From positions 1 through 62,779 of the forward strand of contig JANYBW010000013.1 in NCBI GenBank assembly GCA_025360585.1: 62,779 bases of DNA, given 5' to 3'. Both the position numbers and the translations under genes were made by a program. Shown in pieces: positions 41,413-50,148 of the stretch. This DNA comes from Actinomycetes bacterium. Lineage in GTDB: Bacteria; Actinomycetota; Acidimicrobiia; IMCC26256; PALSA-610. The notes beneath the pieces are model-generated. The model was not told the DNA's origin, ran no database searches, and saw only the letters and a list, made by a program, of their open reading frames with translations. The number at the start of each line of letters is the position of its first letter. Position 1 is the stretch's first letter.

Positions 41413-43938
41413 CTAGCGCGGTAGAGCTTGTGATTTGTCGATCGTGATTGACGTTGCGTGTGCGATGTTGTTGCTGGCGGTGCCGATATTCAATGTGTAG
41501 GTGCCGGCGTCGACGTACCAGCCGGGTTCGGTGCGGACGTTGTCGGCCAACGGCGACATTGGGTTCGTCGCGCGCAGCTTGTCGTGGATGGCAGCCCAGT
41601 TCGGTTCGGCCGAATCCCAATAGGCGAACGAGCGCGCGTCGAGGTGCAAGGTGATGGTTTGTGTGTCTCCCGGATGGAGAGTCACCTTCGCGAATGCTTT
41701 CAATTCCTGCACGGGCCGAGTCAAGCGCGGCGACGATGGTGCCACGTAGCACTGCACCACCTGCGAACCCTGGCGCGTGCCCGTGTTCGTTACGTCGATC
41801 GAAACGACCGCGGTCGCGCCATCCACCACAACCGACGGCGAGCCCAACGAGAAGGTTGTGTACGACAAGCCATGGCCAAATGCGAACCGCACGGGCAACA
41901 CGCGTGTTTCATACCAGCGGTACCCAATGAATACGCCCTCGCCGTACCGCACAAGTCGGTTGTCGCCACCAAAGTTTGTATACGACGGATTGTGCTCAAC
42001 TCGCAGCGGGATCGTCGTAGGCAAACGCCCGCCCGGCTCCAAAACGCCAAAGAGCACGTCGGCAATCGCGTTGCCCATCTCTTGTCCGCCGAACCACGAT
42101 TGCAAGACCGCGACGGGAAGATCTGCCCAGTCCATCGTGACGGGAGAACCGGTATTCACCACCACGATCGTGCGCGGGTTGACTGCGCAGACGCGCCGAA
42201 TCAGTTCGTGCTGGTTGCCGGGCAGATCCATGGATGAGCGATCGTGGCCCTCGGTCTCCCATTGGGAATTTGTACCCACCACCACAACGGCAACCTCGGC
42301 GGCCGCCGCGACGGCCACGGCTTCTTCGATGAGCGCGGCATGATCCGAAGAGGCAATCCCAAATTTGAAAATATGGAGCAACGTTGAATGCGCGCTCGAA
42401 TACTCGACGCGAACCCGATAGCTGCGTCCGGCAACCAGGTCGCGGGCAACGCGCATTTCGTCGGAGACCAAGCCAAAAAATTCGCCGCCCGCGCCCGGCG
42501 GATTGGTGACGCCGTCGATGACGAGTTCGCCGTCGAACCACACTCGGGCCCGGCCACCCTGCACCGCACGCAGTACGTGGGGGCCTGATTGCTCCGCGAC
42601 GTACTCGCCTTCGGCGACCATCGAAAAGTCGTCACCAACTCCACGCAGAGCTCCGAACGCGAAAACCTCAGCAGATGTTAGGGTTTTGGTCAGTGCGGGC
42701 GTGCCGGTGAAGTCGAATTCGTTGCCGACATGGTACGAAGCTTCCAACGCCATCTCGACCGGTGTCACCGTCCGGCTGATATCGCAACCCTGGGCATGCG
42801 TGACCGAGCAATCCGCCCCCAGCAACCCGCCCAACGCGTCGACCACATTGCTGCGATAGTGCGCCAACAACTCAGCCGATCCGCCGCCACCAATCTGCGG
42901 TGTACGAGCATTCGGGCCAACGACCGCGATCGATTGCACGGCGGTGCGATCCAACGGCAACGCACCGTCTCGGTTGGTCAGCAAAACGATCGCCTCGGCC
43001 GCGCACCTCCGCGTCAACGCGCGATGTTCGGGCAGATCAACCGCGGATTCCGGTAGCGGCGAGATCGGATCTTCGAGCGCTTCCAACCGTTCCCAAACCT
43101 GCAACTGTTTGCGGACCCGTTCCGTCACGACGGCCTCATCGAGGGCGCCAGAGAGCACCGCGTCAACAATCCCGAGTGTGTGTCGGCCCGGCCCCGGCAT
43201 CTCCAGATCCAGCCCCGCAACCGCAGATGCAACCGTCGAGCCAATCGCGAACCAGTCGCTGATCACAAAGCCGTCGTAGCCCCACTCGCCGCGCAGTACC
43301 GTCTCCAAGAGCCACGAATTCTCGCTGCACCACATCCCGTTGATGCGGTTATAGCCCGTCATGATCCCCAACGTGTGAGCCCGTTTCACGGCCATCTCAA
43401 ACGGCACGAGGTACAACTCCCGCAAGGTGCGTTCATCGACCTCGCTCGAGGTTGTGTACCGCTCATGTTCCTGATCGTTCGCTGCGAAATGCTTGATGGT
43501 GGTTGCCACCCCTTGCGACTGCACGCCCTCGATGAAGGCAACTGCGATTTCGCCCGTCAGCAGCGGATCTTCGGAATAGCACTCAAAGTTGCGCCCGGCC
43601 AACGGCGAACGGTGCAGGTTCACTGTCGGGGCGAGCAGCACGCGCGCGGTTTTCGTCCGGGCTTCTGCGCCCAGCATCGCGCCCACCTCCGCGATCAACG
43701 AAGGATTCCACGTGGCGCCCAACGCGGACCCGCACGGGATACTCACCGCGCTGAACGGGCTCTCACCGGGTGCAAAACCACCGCGCACTCCGCCGGGACC
43801 GTCGCTCACTTTGATACTTGGCAATCCCACCCGCTCGACCGCTACGGTCGCCCACATGTTCGCGCCGGCCATCAGCGTCGCTTTCTCTTGCAACGTGAGT
43901 TCGGCGAGCATCGATTCGGTTCGGGGATATGGATTCAT
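41413..43938 (-). CDS. Glycoside hydrolase family 3 beta-glucosidase with PA14 domain
   Basis: An 841-residue enzyme. The N-terminal (beta/alpha)8 domain (about 1-290) has substrate-binding DGPGGVRG, KHFAANDQE (Lys149-His150) and nucleophile Asp228 in GFVISDWFAIGS. The alpha/beta sandwich domain (about 300-650) is interrupted by a PA14 domain (about 395-530; VFAFGALRGVGDDFS, ARVWFDGELVIDG). A C-terminal fibronectin-III-like domain (about 690-790; VVSIDVTNTGTRQGSQVVQC) is present. This order matches beta-glucosidases of the Kluyveromyces BglI type. It cleaves terminal beta-glucosides. There is no signal peptide, so it is probably cytosolic. Its start faces the crotonase pair divergently. Confidence 0.93.
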   Translation of the reverse strand: MNPYPRTESMLAELTLQEKATLMAGANMWATVAVERVGLPSIKVSDGPGGVRGGFAPGESPFSAVSIPCGSALGATWNPSLIAEVGAMLGAEARTKTARVLLAPTVNLHRSPLAGRNFECYSEDPLLTGEIAVAFIEGVQSQGVATTIKHFAANDQEHERYTTSSEVDERTLRELYLVPFEMAVKRAHTLGIMTGYNRINGMWCSENSWLLETVLRGEWGYDGFVISDWFAIGSTVASAVAGLDLEMPGPGRHTLGIVDAVLSGALDEAVVTERVRKQLQVWERLEALEDPISPLPESAVDLPEHRALTRRCAAEAIVLLTNRDGALPLDRTAVQSIAVVGPNARTPQIGGGGSAELLAHYRSNVVDALGGLLGADCSVTHAQGCDISRTVTPVEMALEASYHVGNEFDFTGTPALTKTLTSAEVFAFGALRGVGDDFSMVAEGEYVAEQSGPHVLRAVQGGRARVWFDGELVIDGVTNPPGAGGEFFGLVSDEMRVARDLVAGRSYRVRVEYSSAHSTLLHIFKFGIASSDHAALIEEAVAVAAAAEVAVVVVGTNSQWETEGHDRSSMDLPGNQHELIRRVCAVNPRTIVVVNTGSPVTMDWADLPVAVLQSWFGGQEMGNAIADVLFGVLEPGGRLPTTIPLRVEHNPSYTNFGGDNRLVRYGEGVFIGYRWYETRVLPVRFAFGHGLSYTTFSLGSPSVVVDGATAVVSIDVTNTGTRQGSQVVQCYVAPSSPRLTRPVQELKAFAKVTLHPGDTQTITLHLDARSFAYWDSAEPNWAAIHDKLRATNPMSPLADNVRTEPGWYVDAGTYTLNIGTASNNIAHATSITIDKSQALPR

Positions 43939-43994
43939 GGCCGCATGTTTACTTGCGGCACCCGGCTTCGCAAACTGCTACGGATGAGCTACCC

Positions 43995-44672
43995 ATGAGT
44001 TATACCGCGCTCGAGGTGTACGACGATGGCCCCGTTGGTTGGCTGGTATTCAACCGGCCCCACGTGGCCAACGCTATGGATGCCACCATGATGCGAGAAC
44101 TCGAAACGGCCTGGCTCGACCTCGATGCCGACGACAGTGTCAAGGTGATCGTCAACACGGGTAACGGTAGAGCGTTTCAAACCGGGCTCGATGTGGTGCA
44201 GCTCGCCAAAGATCCCGCCGCACTCAAAGAGCAATCACGCCGCACGAAACGTTTCGAAATCAAATTCACCGGCTGGCACAATCGGATCACCAAACCCGTG
44301 ATCGTCGCCGTGAACGGTGTCTGTGCCGGTGGGGGACTGCACTTCATCGCCGATGCCGACATTGTGATCGCAACTCGCAACGCAACATTTCTGGATCCGC
44401 ACGTTTCAGTCGGACAAGTCAGCGCTTTCGAAACGATCGGCCTCATTAAGCGATCTCCGATGGAAGCGATCAGCCGAATGGCGCTGATGGGTGCCCACGA
44501 ACGCATTGCCGCTACGCGAGCGCTCCAACTGGGCATCATCTCGGAGATTCTGGACGATGAGGCCGCGCTGCGTGCACGAGCGCAGCAAATCGGCGAAGCA
44601 ATTGCGCAATACGATCCACCCACGTTGCGTACGATCAAACAACAATTATGGGCAGCATTCGAACGGCCCTAA
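43995..44672 (+). CDS. Crotonase-family protein, short tandem paralogue 1
   Basis: A 225-residue crotonase: VGWLVFNRPHVANAMDATMM, GRAFQTGLDVVQL, NGVCAGGGLHFIADADIVIA and FLDPHVSVGQVSAFETIGL. Aligned to rat enoyl-CoA hydratase, both catalytic Glu positions are His (GGGLH and DPHVS). It is a close paralogue of the next gene but ends about 45 residues earlier, at QLWAAFERP, losing the C-terminal trimerisation helices. ATG 43995 is preceded by a GGATGAG-type site. Both products may form mixed oligomers; the reaction is unknown. Confidence 0.82.
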   Translation: MSYTALEVYDDGPVGWLVFNRPHVANAMDATMMRELETAWLDLDADDSVKVIVNTGNGRAFQTGLDVVQLAKDPAALKEQSRRTKRFEIKFTGWHNRITKPVIVAVNGVCAGGGLHFIADADIVIATRNATFLDPHVSVGQVSAFETIGLIKRSPMEAISRMALMGAHERIAATRALQLGIISEILDDEAALRARAQQIGEAIAQYDPPTLRTIKQQLWAAFERP

Positions 44673-44691
44673 CCCAGCGACGAGGACAAGG

Positions 44692-45498
44692 GTGCAGTAC
44701 ACCAAACTTGAACATTTGATTGTCGAGCGGCGCGGCCAGGTTGGTTGGATCCTCAATAACCGTCCCGACCAACTCAACGCGATGAACGCGTTGATGCGCG
44801 ACGAATTCGCGACGGCATGGGATGAACTCAACGAAGATCCCGAGGTGCGCGTGATCGTGCATTCGGGAGTAGGGCGCGCGTTCCAGACTGGCGTAGATGT
44901 CACCGAGATCGCCTCCGATGGCCAAGGTATGCAGCGGTACCGCGATTCGGTGGAAAATTGGGATCTGCACTTCACGAGCTGGCACCAAAACGTGTGGAAG
45001 CCAGTGATTACCGCAGTGAATGGGATCTGTTGCGGCGGCGGTTTCCATTGGGTAGCCGACGCCGACATCGTGATCGCCGCGAGCGATGCACAGTTTTTCG
45101 ATCCGCACGTATCGGTCGGCCAAGTCGTGTCGATAGAAGCGATCGCGCTGATGAAAAAGATGCCCGTGGAAGCCGTCATGCGCATGGCCTTCATGGGTCG
45201 TTACGAACGCATGGGTGCGGCCCGGGCGTTTGAGCTGGGCATGATCAGCGAGATCGTCGATCCACCGGACCAGCTGCACGATCGGGCCCAGGCGATCGCG
45301 GAGACGATCGCCAAGAATTCGCCCGCCGCGATGGCCGCGACGAAAAAGGCGTTGTGGGGTGCGCTGGAGGCGGGCCTCACCGACGCGTGCAAGGCGGGTG
45401 CCGAACACCTCGTTTCCATGTGGGGCCACCCCGATCAAGCTGAGGGTCCGCTGGCATTTGCCGAGAAGCGCCCGGCAAACTGGCAACTCGATTCATAG
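44692..45498 (+). CDS. Crotonase-family protein, tandem paralogue 2
   Basis: A 268-residue crotonase of full family length: VGWILNNRPDQLNAMNALMR, GRAFQTGVDVTEIASD, NGICCGGGFHWVADADIVIA, FFDPHVSVGQVVSIEAI and MAFMGRYERMGAARAFELGM. The His-His replacement of the catalytic Glu pair is shared with paralogue 1. The C-terminal helix HLVSMWGHPDQAEGPLAF is intact. Start is GTG 44692 after AGGACAAGG, 19 bp past the stop of the first paralogue. It is followed by trmO and an amidohydrolase on the same strand. Confidence 0.84.
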   Translation: MQYTKLEHLIVERRGQVGWILNNRPDQLNAMNALMRDEFATAWDELNEDPEVRVIVHSGVGRAFQTGVDVTEIASDGQGMQRYRDSVENWDLHFTSWHQNVWKPVITAVNGICCGGGFHWVADADIVIAASDAQFFDPHVSVGQVVSIEAIALMKKMPVEAVMRMAFMGRYERMGAARAFELGMISEIVDPPDQLHDRAQAIAETIAKNSPAAMAATKKALWGALEAGLTDACKAGAEHLVSMWGHPDQAEGPLAFAEKRPANWQLDS

Positions 45499-45526
45499 CC
45501 CGACGACTACGAGCACAGGAGCAACG

Positions 45527-46000
45527 ATGGCGGCAGAAAAATTTGAAGTCGAACCAGTCGGCCACGTGCGCGGAGGCCGGAGTGAAGCGTTCGATGACAA
45601 TTGGGGTGCGGTTGAGGCCGTCATCGAAATCGAGGAACGGTTCGAGCCCGATTCGCTGGCGGGTCTCGAAGAGTTCAGCCATCTCGATGTGATATATGTA
45701 TTTCATGCGCTCGGCGATGAACCAATCACGAGCGGCGCGCGTCATCCGCGGGGCCGTACCGACTGGCCCAAAGTTGGGATTTTTGCGCAGCGGGCCAAAG
45801 CGAGACCAAACCGTATCGGCGTGAGTACGTGCGAGATTGTGCGGGTCGAGGGCCGCAATGTGCACGTGCGCGGCCTGGACGCGATCGACGGTTCTCCCGT
45901 CATAGATTTGAAGCCGCACGTGATTGAAATGGGTCCTCGAACGGACGTACACGAACCGCCTTGGATCGTTGATCTCATGGCCGAATACTGGGACGCTTAA
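45527..46000 (+). CDS. trmO: TrmO-like tRNA (N6-threonylcarbamoyladenosine37-N6)-methyltransferase
   Basis: A 157-residue protein covering a TsaA/TrmO (UPF0066) beta-barrel domain: VEPVGHVRGGRSEAFDDNWG, LEEFSHLDVIYVFHALGD, AKARPNRIGVSTCEIVRVEG, RGLDAIDGSPVIDLKPHV. TrmO methylates t6A37 in some tRNAs using SAM. The NRIG and DGSPVIDLKP blocks are diagnostic of the family; the E. coli protein is longer, with a C-terminal domain absent here. ATG 45527 follows GGAG. Its placement between acyl-CoA genes is odd. Some TsaA-domain proteins may methylate other substrates. Confidence 0.75.
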   Translation: MAAEKFEVEPVGHVRGGRSEAFDDNWGAVEAVIEIEERFEPDSLAGLEEFSHLDVIYVFHALGDEPITSGARHPRGRTDWPKVGIFAQRAKARPNRIGVSTCEIVRVEGRNVHVRGLDAIDGSPVIDLKPHVIEMGPRTDVHEPPWIVDLMAEYWDA

Positions 46001-46002
46001 AT

Positions 46003-47280
46003 ATGCATGCCGATGACCTCATCTTGATCAGTGTCGACGATCACCTCGTCGAACCGCCCACAATGTTCGATGCGCACCTTCCCGCCAAGTACAAAGGCGG
46101 CGCGCCGAAAGTTGTGCGCGACGCGCAAGGCAACGATGTGTGGACTTTCAACGGCGCGATCATCCCGAACATTGGGTTGAACGCGGTGGCAGGGCGACCC
46201 AAGAGCGAGTACGGCACGGAGCCGACGGCGTTCGAAGAAATGCGCCCCGGCTGTTACGACATTCATGAGCGCATCAAAGACATGAACGCGGGTGGCGTAC
46301 TGGGCTCGATGTGTTTCCCCTCGTTTCCCGGTTTCGCCGGTCGGTTGTTCGCGGTGTGCGACGACGCTGATTTGAAACTCGCGGTGACGCAGGCCTACAA
46401 CGATTGGCACATCGACGAGTGGGCCGGTACGTACCCGGGCCGTTTCATCCCGATGGCGTTACCCATCATTTGGGATCCAGAACTGTGCGCCCAAGAAATT
46501 CGTCGGGTCGCGGCCAAGGGTTGTCATTCGATCACGTTTACCGAGAATCCGGCCGCGCTGGGCTACCCAAGTTTTCACGACGCACACTGGGATCCGGTGT
46601 GGCAAGCCTGCTGCGACAACGATGTTGTGGTCTCAGTGCATCTTGGTTCTTCGGGTCGGCTCGTGGTGACGGCGCCCGACGCGCCGATGGACGTCATGAT
46701 CACGCTCCAACCGATGAACATTTGTCAGGCCGCGGCCGATTTGTTGTGGTCCCGAATCCCGAAGCATTTCCCCGATATTCGCATTGCGTTATCTGAAGGC
46801 GGCACCGGTTGGATCCCGTATTTCCTCGATCGACTCGACCGCACCTACGACATGCATCACCTCTGGACGGGCCAAAATTTCGGCGACCAGCTTCCGAGCG
46901 ATGTATTTCGTAAACACTTCCTCACCTGTTTCATCTCGGATCCCGTGGGCATTCGTTTGCGCGACATGATCGGCGTGGACAACATGGCGTGGGAATGCGA
47001 TTATCCGCACTCGGATTCGAGCTGGCCGAACGCGCCCGAGGAACTCGCCGCGGTCGCAAAAGATGTCCCTGATGATGAGCTCAACAAGATCTCGTTCGAA
47101 AACGCCGCCCGTTGGTACCACTTCGATCCGTTTCTGCACCGCACTCGGGAACAGTCGACTGTCAAGGCGCTGCGCGCCGAGGCTGCGGGCCACGATGTGT
47201 CGATTCGCTCAATGGATCAAGGCCGTTTTGAACGTAAGGTCATGACCGCCGGCGAAATGGCCAGCCGCGCCACCGCGTAA
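46003..47280 (+). CDS. Amidohydrolase-2-family metal-dependent hydrolase
   Basis: A 425-residue TIM-barrel amidohydrolase (PF04909). It starts LILISVDDHLVEPPTMFDAH (the DxH-type metal motif near the N-terminus) and continues YDIHERIKDMNAGGV, VVVSVHLGSSG (His), ALSEGGTGWIPY and WECDYPHSDSSWP (terminal Asp and His). Members include decarboxylases such as ACMSD and gamma-resorcylate decarboxylase, and hydrolases of ring-cleavage products; abundant paralogues occur in Acidimicrobiia. It begins two bases after the TrmO stop. A related protein is at 61172-62359. Confidence 0.87.
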   Translation: MHADDLILISVDDHLVEPPTMFDAHLPAKYKGGAPKVVRDAQGNDVWTFNGAIIPNIGLNAVAGRPKSEYGTEPTAFEEMRPGCYDIHERIKDMNAGGVLGSMCFPSFPGFAGRLFAVCDDADLKLAVTQAYNDWHIDEWAGTYPGRFIPMALPIIWDPELCAQEIRRVAAKGCHSITFTENPAALGYPSFHDAHWDPVWQACCDNDVVVSVHLGSSGRLVVTAPDAPMDVMITLQPMNICQAAADLLWSRIPKHFPDIRIALSEGGTGWIPYFLDRLDRTYDMHHLWTGQNFGDQLPSDVFRKHFLTCFISDPVGIRLRDMIGVDNMAWECDYPHSDSSWPNAPEELAAVAKDVPDDELNKISFENAARWYHFDPFLHRTREQSTVKALRAEAAGHDVSIRSMDQGRFERKVMTAGEMASRATA

Positions 47281-47340
47281 TTTCTTGAACCTGCGCGGCG
47301 ACGGCACTACTCGACGCGGGCCGCGGACCGACGCTGGTCG

Positions 47341-47409
47341 TCACTCGCTAAACCAAGTAAGCCTCACTCGCTAAACCAAGTAAGTCTCACTCGCTCAACC
47401 AAGTACGCC
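47341..47409. repeat. 23-bp tandem repeat, three copies
   Basis: TCACTCGCTAAACCAAGTAA plus GCC or GTC: three consecutive 23-bp units (third with C-for-A changes), ending at the stop of the convergent thiolase-like gene. It fills most of the 129-bp gap between convergent genes. Confidence 0.9.
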
Positions 47410-48903
47410 TCACGCGCTTCGGCGTAAAACGTCGCCATCGACGCGCACGAGACGGCCGATCCATTCGTTGTCACTGAACTCGGCGTGGATGGCTGGATCG
47501 GTGCTGCTTGCGATCGAGCGCGCTCCAGTCGGCGTGTCGACTATGGCGATGGTTTGGAGTGCGACGCCTTTGTCGTAGGCGATGGTGTAGCCCGCGACTC
47601 GCGCGTCGCCAACGTACGTCGGATCGACGCCAACCAGCGCGGTGGCCGCGGCGACTGCGCTCGTCACATCGGCAAAGCGAACACCATCAGCCGATGGCGT
47701 ACAACTCCACGCCCATGCACCAAACTTCGTGAGCATTCCACTCACGGCCGACCCGACCGCGATGGCATCGGGAGCGCGGCGCAGCCTCTCGCACAATTTT
47801 GCTAGCGATTGAAACGTGTAGTTGTTGAGTGGGCCACCGCCAAAGGTCATGCCGCCAGTAACGGTCAGGGCTTCATGGGCCGATGGTGTGATTCCGAACT
47901 CTTCGATCTGGACCCGGACCGCCGCGGGAAAACATGAATATAAATCGAGGTATTCGACCGAATCGAGCGGTCGATCAATGGCTTCGGCCAACGTAGATCC
48001 GACGATTCCGACAGCGGGGCTGCGGTGTATCTCGGCGCGTTCCACAACCGGCGCCATAAAATTTGATTCCACAATCGCGCGCGGAAACACAAACTTCGTC
48101 TGGTCGCAGCCGAGCGCCACGGCTCGTTCGTAGGAGCACACTACAAACGCCGCGGCCTGGTCGACGTTCCACTGCGAGCAGTGCAGCTTCGTATACGGAA
48201 ACGCGAACATCGGGTTGGTGGCAGTGCCGTGCAACGTCTCTGGCGATGCGAACTCGCGATTCCAAGCGTCGGGATTGTTCTGGGCGACGGCCGAAAACGA
48301 CGACCACAGATCGGCGAGCGCATCGGCGTGTTGCACGATGGTCAAACCCTGCGCGTGCCGTAGTGCGCTGTCGATGATCGCGTATTGGCGGGCCGGCACT
48401 GGCAAGCCTCGGGCGATTTCTATCGGGTGCAAAATGTCGGCAGATGGGCGAATAAATTCATCAGGCCCTGGGCCGTCGGATTCGGTGTCGACGAGTTCAA
48501 ATCCAGCGATCGCGGCGCGCAAGGATCGATACTTCGCTTCGCCACCAACGACGACGGCCACCTCCACTTCTCCGTTGAGTATGGCCGAACACGCGTGACG
48601 AAACAGCGATGGCTGCAATACCCCGAGGTCAACCAGCGCGGTACGAGCGTTCGCCGCGCCGATGGCGTGCGCGACGTTTCGCGCCGGGTCGGTGTAGAGC
48701 CACATGCCTTTCGGAACCGAGACCAGCTCGGCGGCGCGTAGCAATGCGGTGGAATCGGCCGCTCCCGAATCAATTCCGGCGCGCCAAGTCGCGTCGATCA
48801 TCAGAGCGATCGCATCTCGGGCCGCGGCCGGATCTTCGTTGCGTTGGTGCGCCACGCCAATGCCCACAACGACAGGCGTACGAGGATCGATTGCGGGGCT
48901 CAT
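47410..48903 (-). CDS. Thiolase-like (acetyl-CoA acetyltransferase family) protein
   Basis: A 497-residue thiolase-fold protein of the SCP2-thiolase-like type: TPVVVGIGVAHQRNEDPAA, LFRHACSAILNGEVEVAVVV, GGEAKY, HGTATNPMFAFPYTKLHCSQ, EYLDLYSCFPAAVRVQIEEF and MTFGGGPLNNYTFQSLAKL. The Cys in HACSAI is near the nucleophile position but lacks the usual CASG context. The C-terminal extension (about 400-497) is an OB-like domain found in such proteins. It may cleave or form 3-ketoacyl-CoAs. Its start overlaps the CaiB/BaiF gene (ATGA at 48903-48900). Confidence 0.8.
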   Translation of the reverse strand: MSPAIDPRTPVVVGIGVAHQRNEDPAAARDAIALMIDATWRAGIDSGAADSTALLRAAELVSVPKGMWLYTDPARNVAHAIGAANARTALVDLGVLQPSLFRHACSAILNGEVEVAVVVGGEAKYRSLRAAIAGFELVDTESDGPGPDEFIRPSADILHPIEIARGLPVPARQYAIIDSALRHAQGLTIVQHADALADLWSSFSAVAQNNPDAWNREFASPETLHGTATNPMFAFPYTKLHCSQWNVDQAAAFVVCSYERAVALGCDQTKFVFPRAIVESNFMAPVVERAEIHRSPAVGIVGSTLAEAIDRPLDSVEYLDLYSCFPAAVRVQIEEFGITPSAHEALTVTGGMTFGGGPLNNYTFQSLAKLCERLRRAPDAIAVGSAVSGMLTKFGAWAWSCTPSADGVRFADVTSAVAAATALVGVDPTYVGDARVAGYTIAYDKGVALQTIAIVDTPTGARSIASSTDPAIHAEFSDNEWIGRLVRVDGDVLRRSA

Positions 48904-50069
48904 GCGACGGTACCGTCTGATCGCAGCGCCGCGATTGCTTCAGGATCGAAGCCGAATTCGGCCAGCACCGAATCAGTATCGCTCCCTTCGTATTGATACG
49001 ACGGTCGGGCTTCTCCGGGAGTACGAGAGAGCCGCGGCGCGGGTGCAACTTGATAGCGACCCTCGACGCCGTCGGGAGTCGGCAGGAACATTTCTCGCGC
49101 GACGTTGTGCGGATGCAGCGGTGCTTCGCTGAAGGACAACGCCGGAGCGAAACACACGTCGGTGCCTTCGAGTTGCGCTTGCCATTGGTCGCGCGTTTTC
49201 GTACGGATGACGGCGGCGATCTGTTCTCGCACGGCTGGCCAGGAAGCTTGGTCGTATTGCGCAGGCAACGTCGTCGCATCGATGCCCAATTGCTCCAACA
49301 GCTGCGCGTAGAAGTGCGGTTCTATCGGCGCGACGGTCACGTACTTGGCGTCGCTTGTTTCGTAGACGCCATAGAACGGCGCACCGCCGTCAAACAAATT
49401 CGTCCCGATGTGTTCGGTGTGCATACCTGCCCGAGCCATCGAATAAAAGACCGTGAAAATCGATGCCACACCGTCGATCATTGCAGCATCGATGACTTGA
49501 CCATGACCCGAATGTTGCGCCTCGAACAGCGCGCACACGATGCCGTAGGCCAGATGCAGTCCGCCGCCTGCGAAATCTCCGAGCACCTGTAACAACGGAA
49601 CTGGTGGTCCGCCCACCGGACCGATTGAACCAATCGCGCCCGTCATTGCTTCATAGTTCAGCGAGTGGGCCGCGGTATGTGACAGTGGACCGGTTTGTCC
49701 CCAACCGGTTAATCGGCCGTACACCAGTTTGGGATTGCGGGCCAATGCAACATCAGGGCCAAGACCCAAACGTTCGGCTACGCCCGGCCGAAATGCTTCA
49801 CACAACACGTCGGCGCGCTCGGCCAGCGACAACACCAGCTCGATACCAGCTGGTGCTTTGAGATCAACGGCGATTGATCGACGTCCGCGATCGAATTCAC
49901 TGAACCGTGGGTCGGTCGGAGGTGAAGCGGGCACCTCGGCGACGCGATTTACTCGGATCACATCGGCGCCCATGTCAGCAAGTTTCAACGTTCCGAACGG
50001 CAACGCGCCTAAGCCCGCCAACTCAATGACCGTGACTCCCGATAGTGGTCCGCGAAATTCTTTAGGCAT
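48900..50069 (-). CDS. CaiB/BaiF-family CoA transferase / alpha-methylacyl-CoA racemase-like
   Basis: A 389-residue family III protein. LSGVTVIELAGLGALPFGTL and KLADMGADVIRVNR form the CoA-binding part, RRSIAVDLKAPAG the linker, and YGRLTGWGQTGPLS and AAHSLNYEAMTGAIGSIGPV the active site. GDFAGGGLHLAYGIVCAL keeps the Asp used as a general base by racemases. Of the racemase His-Asp dyad, His is kept and the adjacent Asp is Ser. GTRAxR-like variation makes racemase versus transferase undecided; overall it is closest to alpha-methylacyl-CoA racemase. ATG 50069 is preferred over GTG 50096. It is cotranslated with the thiolase-like gene. Confidence 0.86.
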   Translation of the reverse strand: MPKEFRGPLSGVTVIELAGLGALPFGTLKLADMGADVIRVNRVAEVPASPPTDPRFSEFDRGRRSIAVDLKAPAGIELVLSLAERADVLCEAFRPGVAERLGLGPDVALARNPKLVYGRLTGWGQTGPLSHTAAHSLNYEAMTGAIGSIGPVGGPPVPLLQVLGDFAGGGLHLAYGIVCALFEAQHSGHGQVIDAAMIDGVASIFTVFYSMARAGMHTEHIGTNLFDGGAPFYGVYETSDAKYVTVAPIEPHFYAQLLEQLGIDATTLPAQYDQASWPAVREQIAAVIRTKTRDQWQAQLEGTDVCFAPALSFSEAPLHPHNVAREMFLPTPDGVEGRYQVAPAPRLSRTPGEARPSYQYEGSDTDSVLAEFGFDPEAIAALRSDGTVA

Positions 50070-50148
50070 GGCTCGCAATGTAGACGGCCGCGCCACGGGC
50101 GAGTTTGAAAGGAGGCGCGCCGATTCGCGGCACGCTCACCGGTGAGGA

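Noticed and set aside
43180-43998. 272-residue plus-strand frame opposite the GH3 gene
   Set aside because: Antisense to conserved GH3 motifs; no family features.
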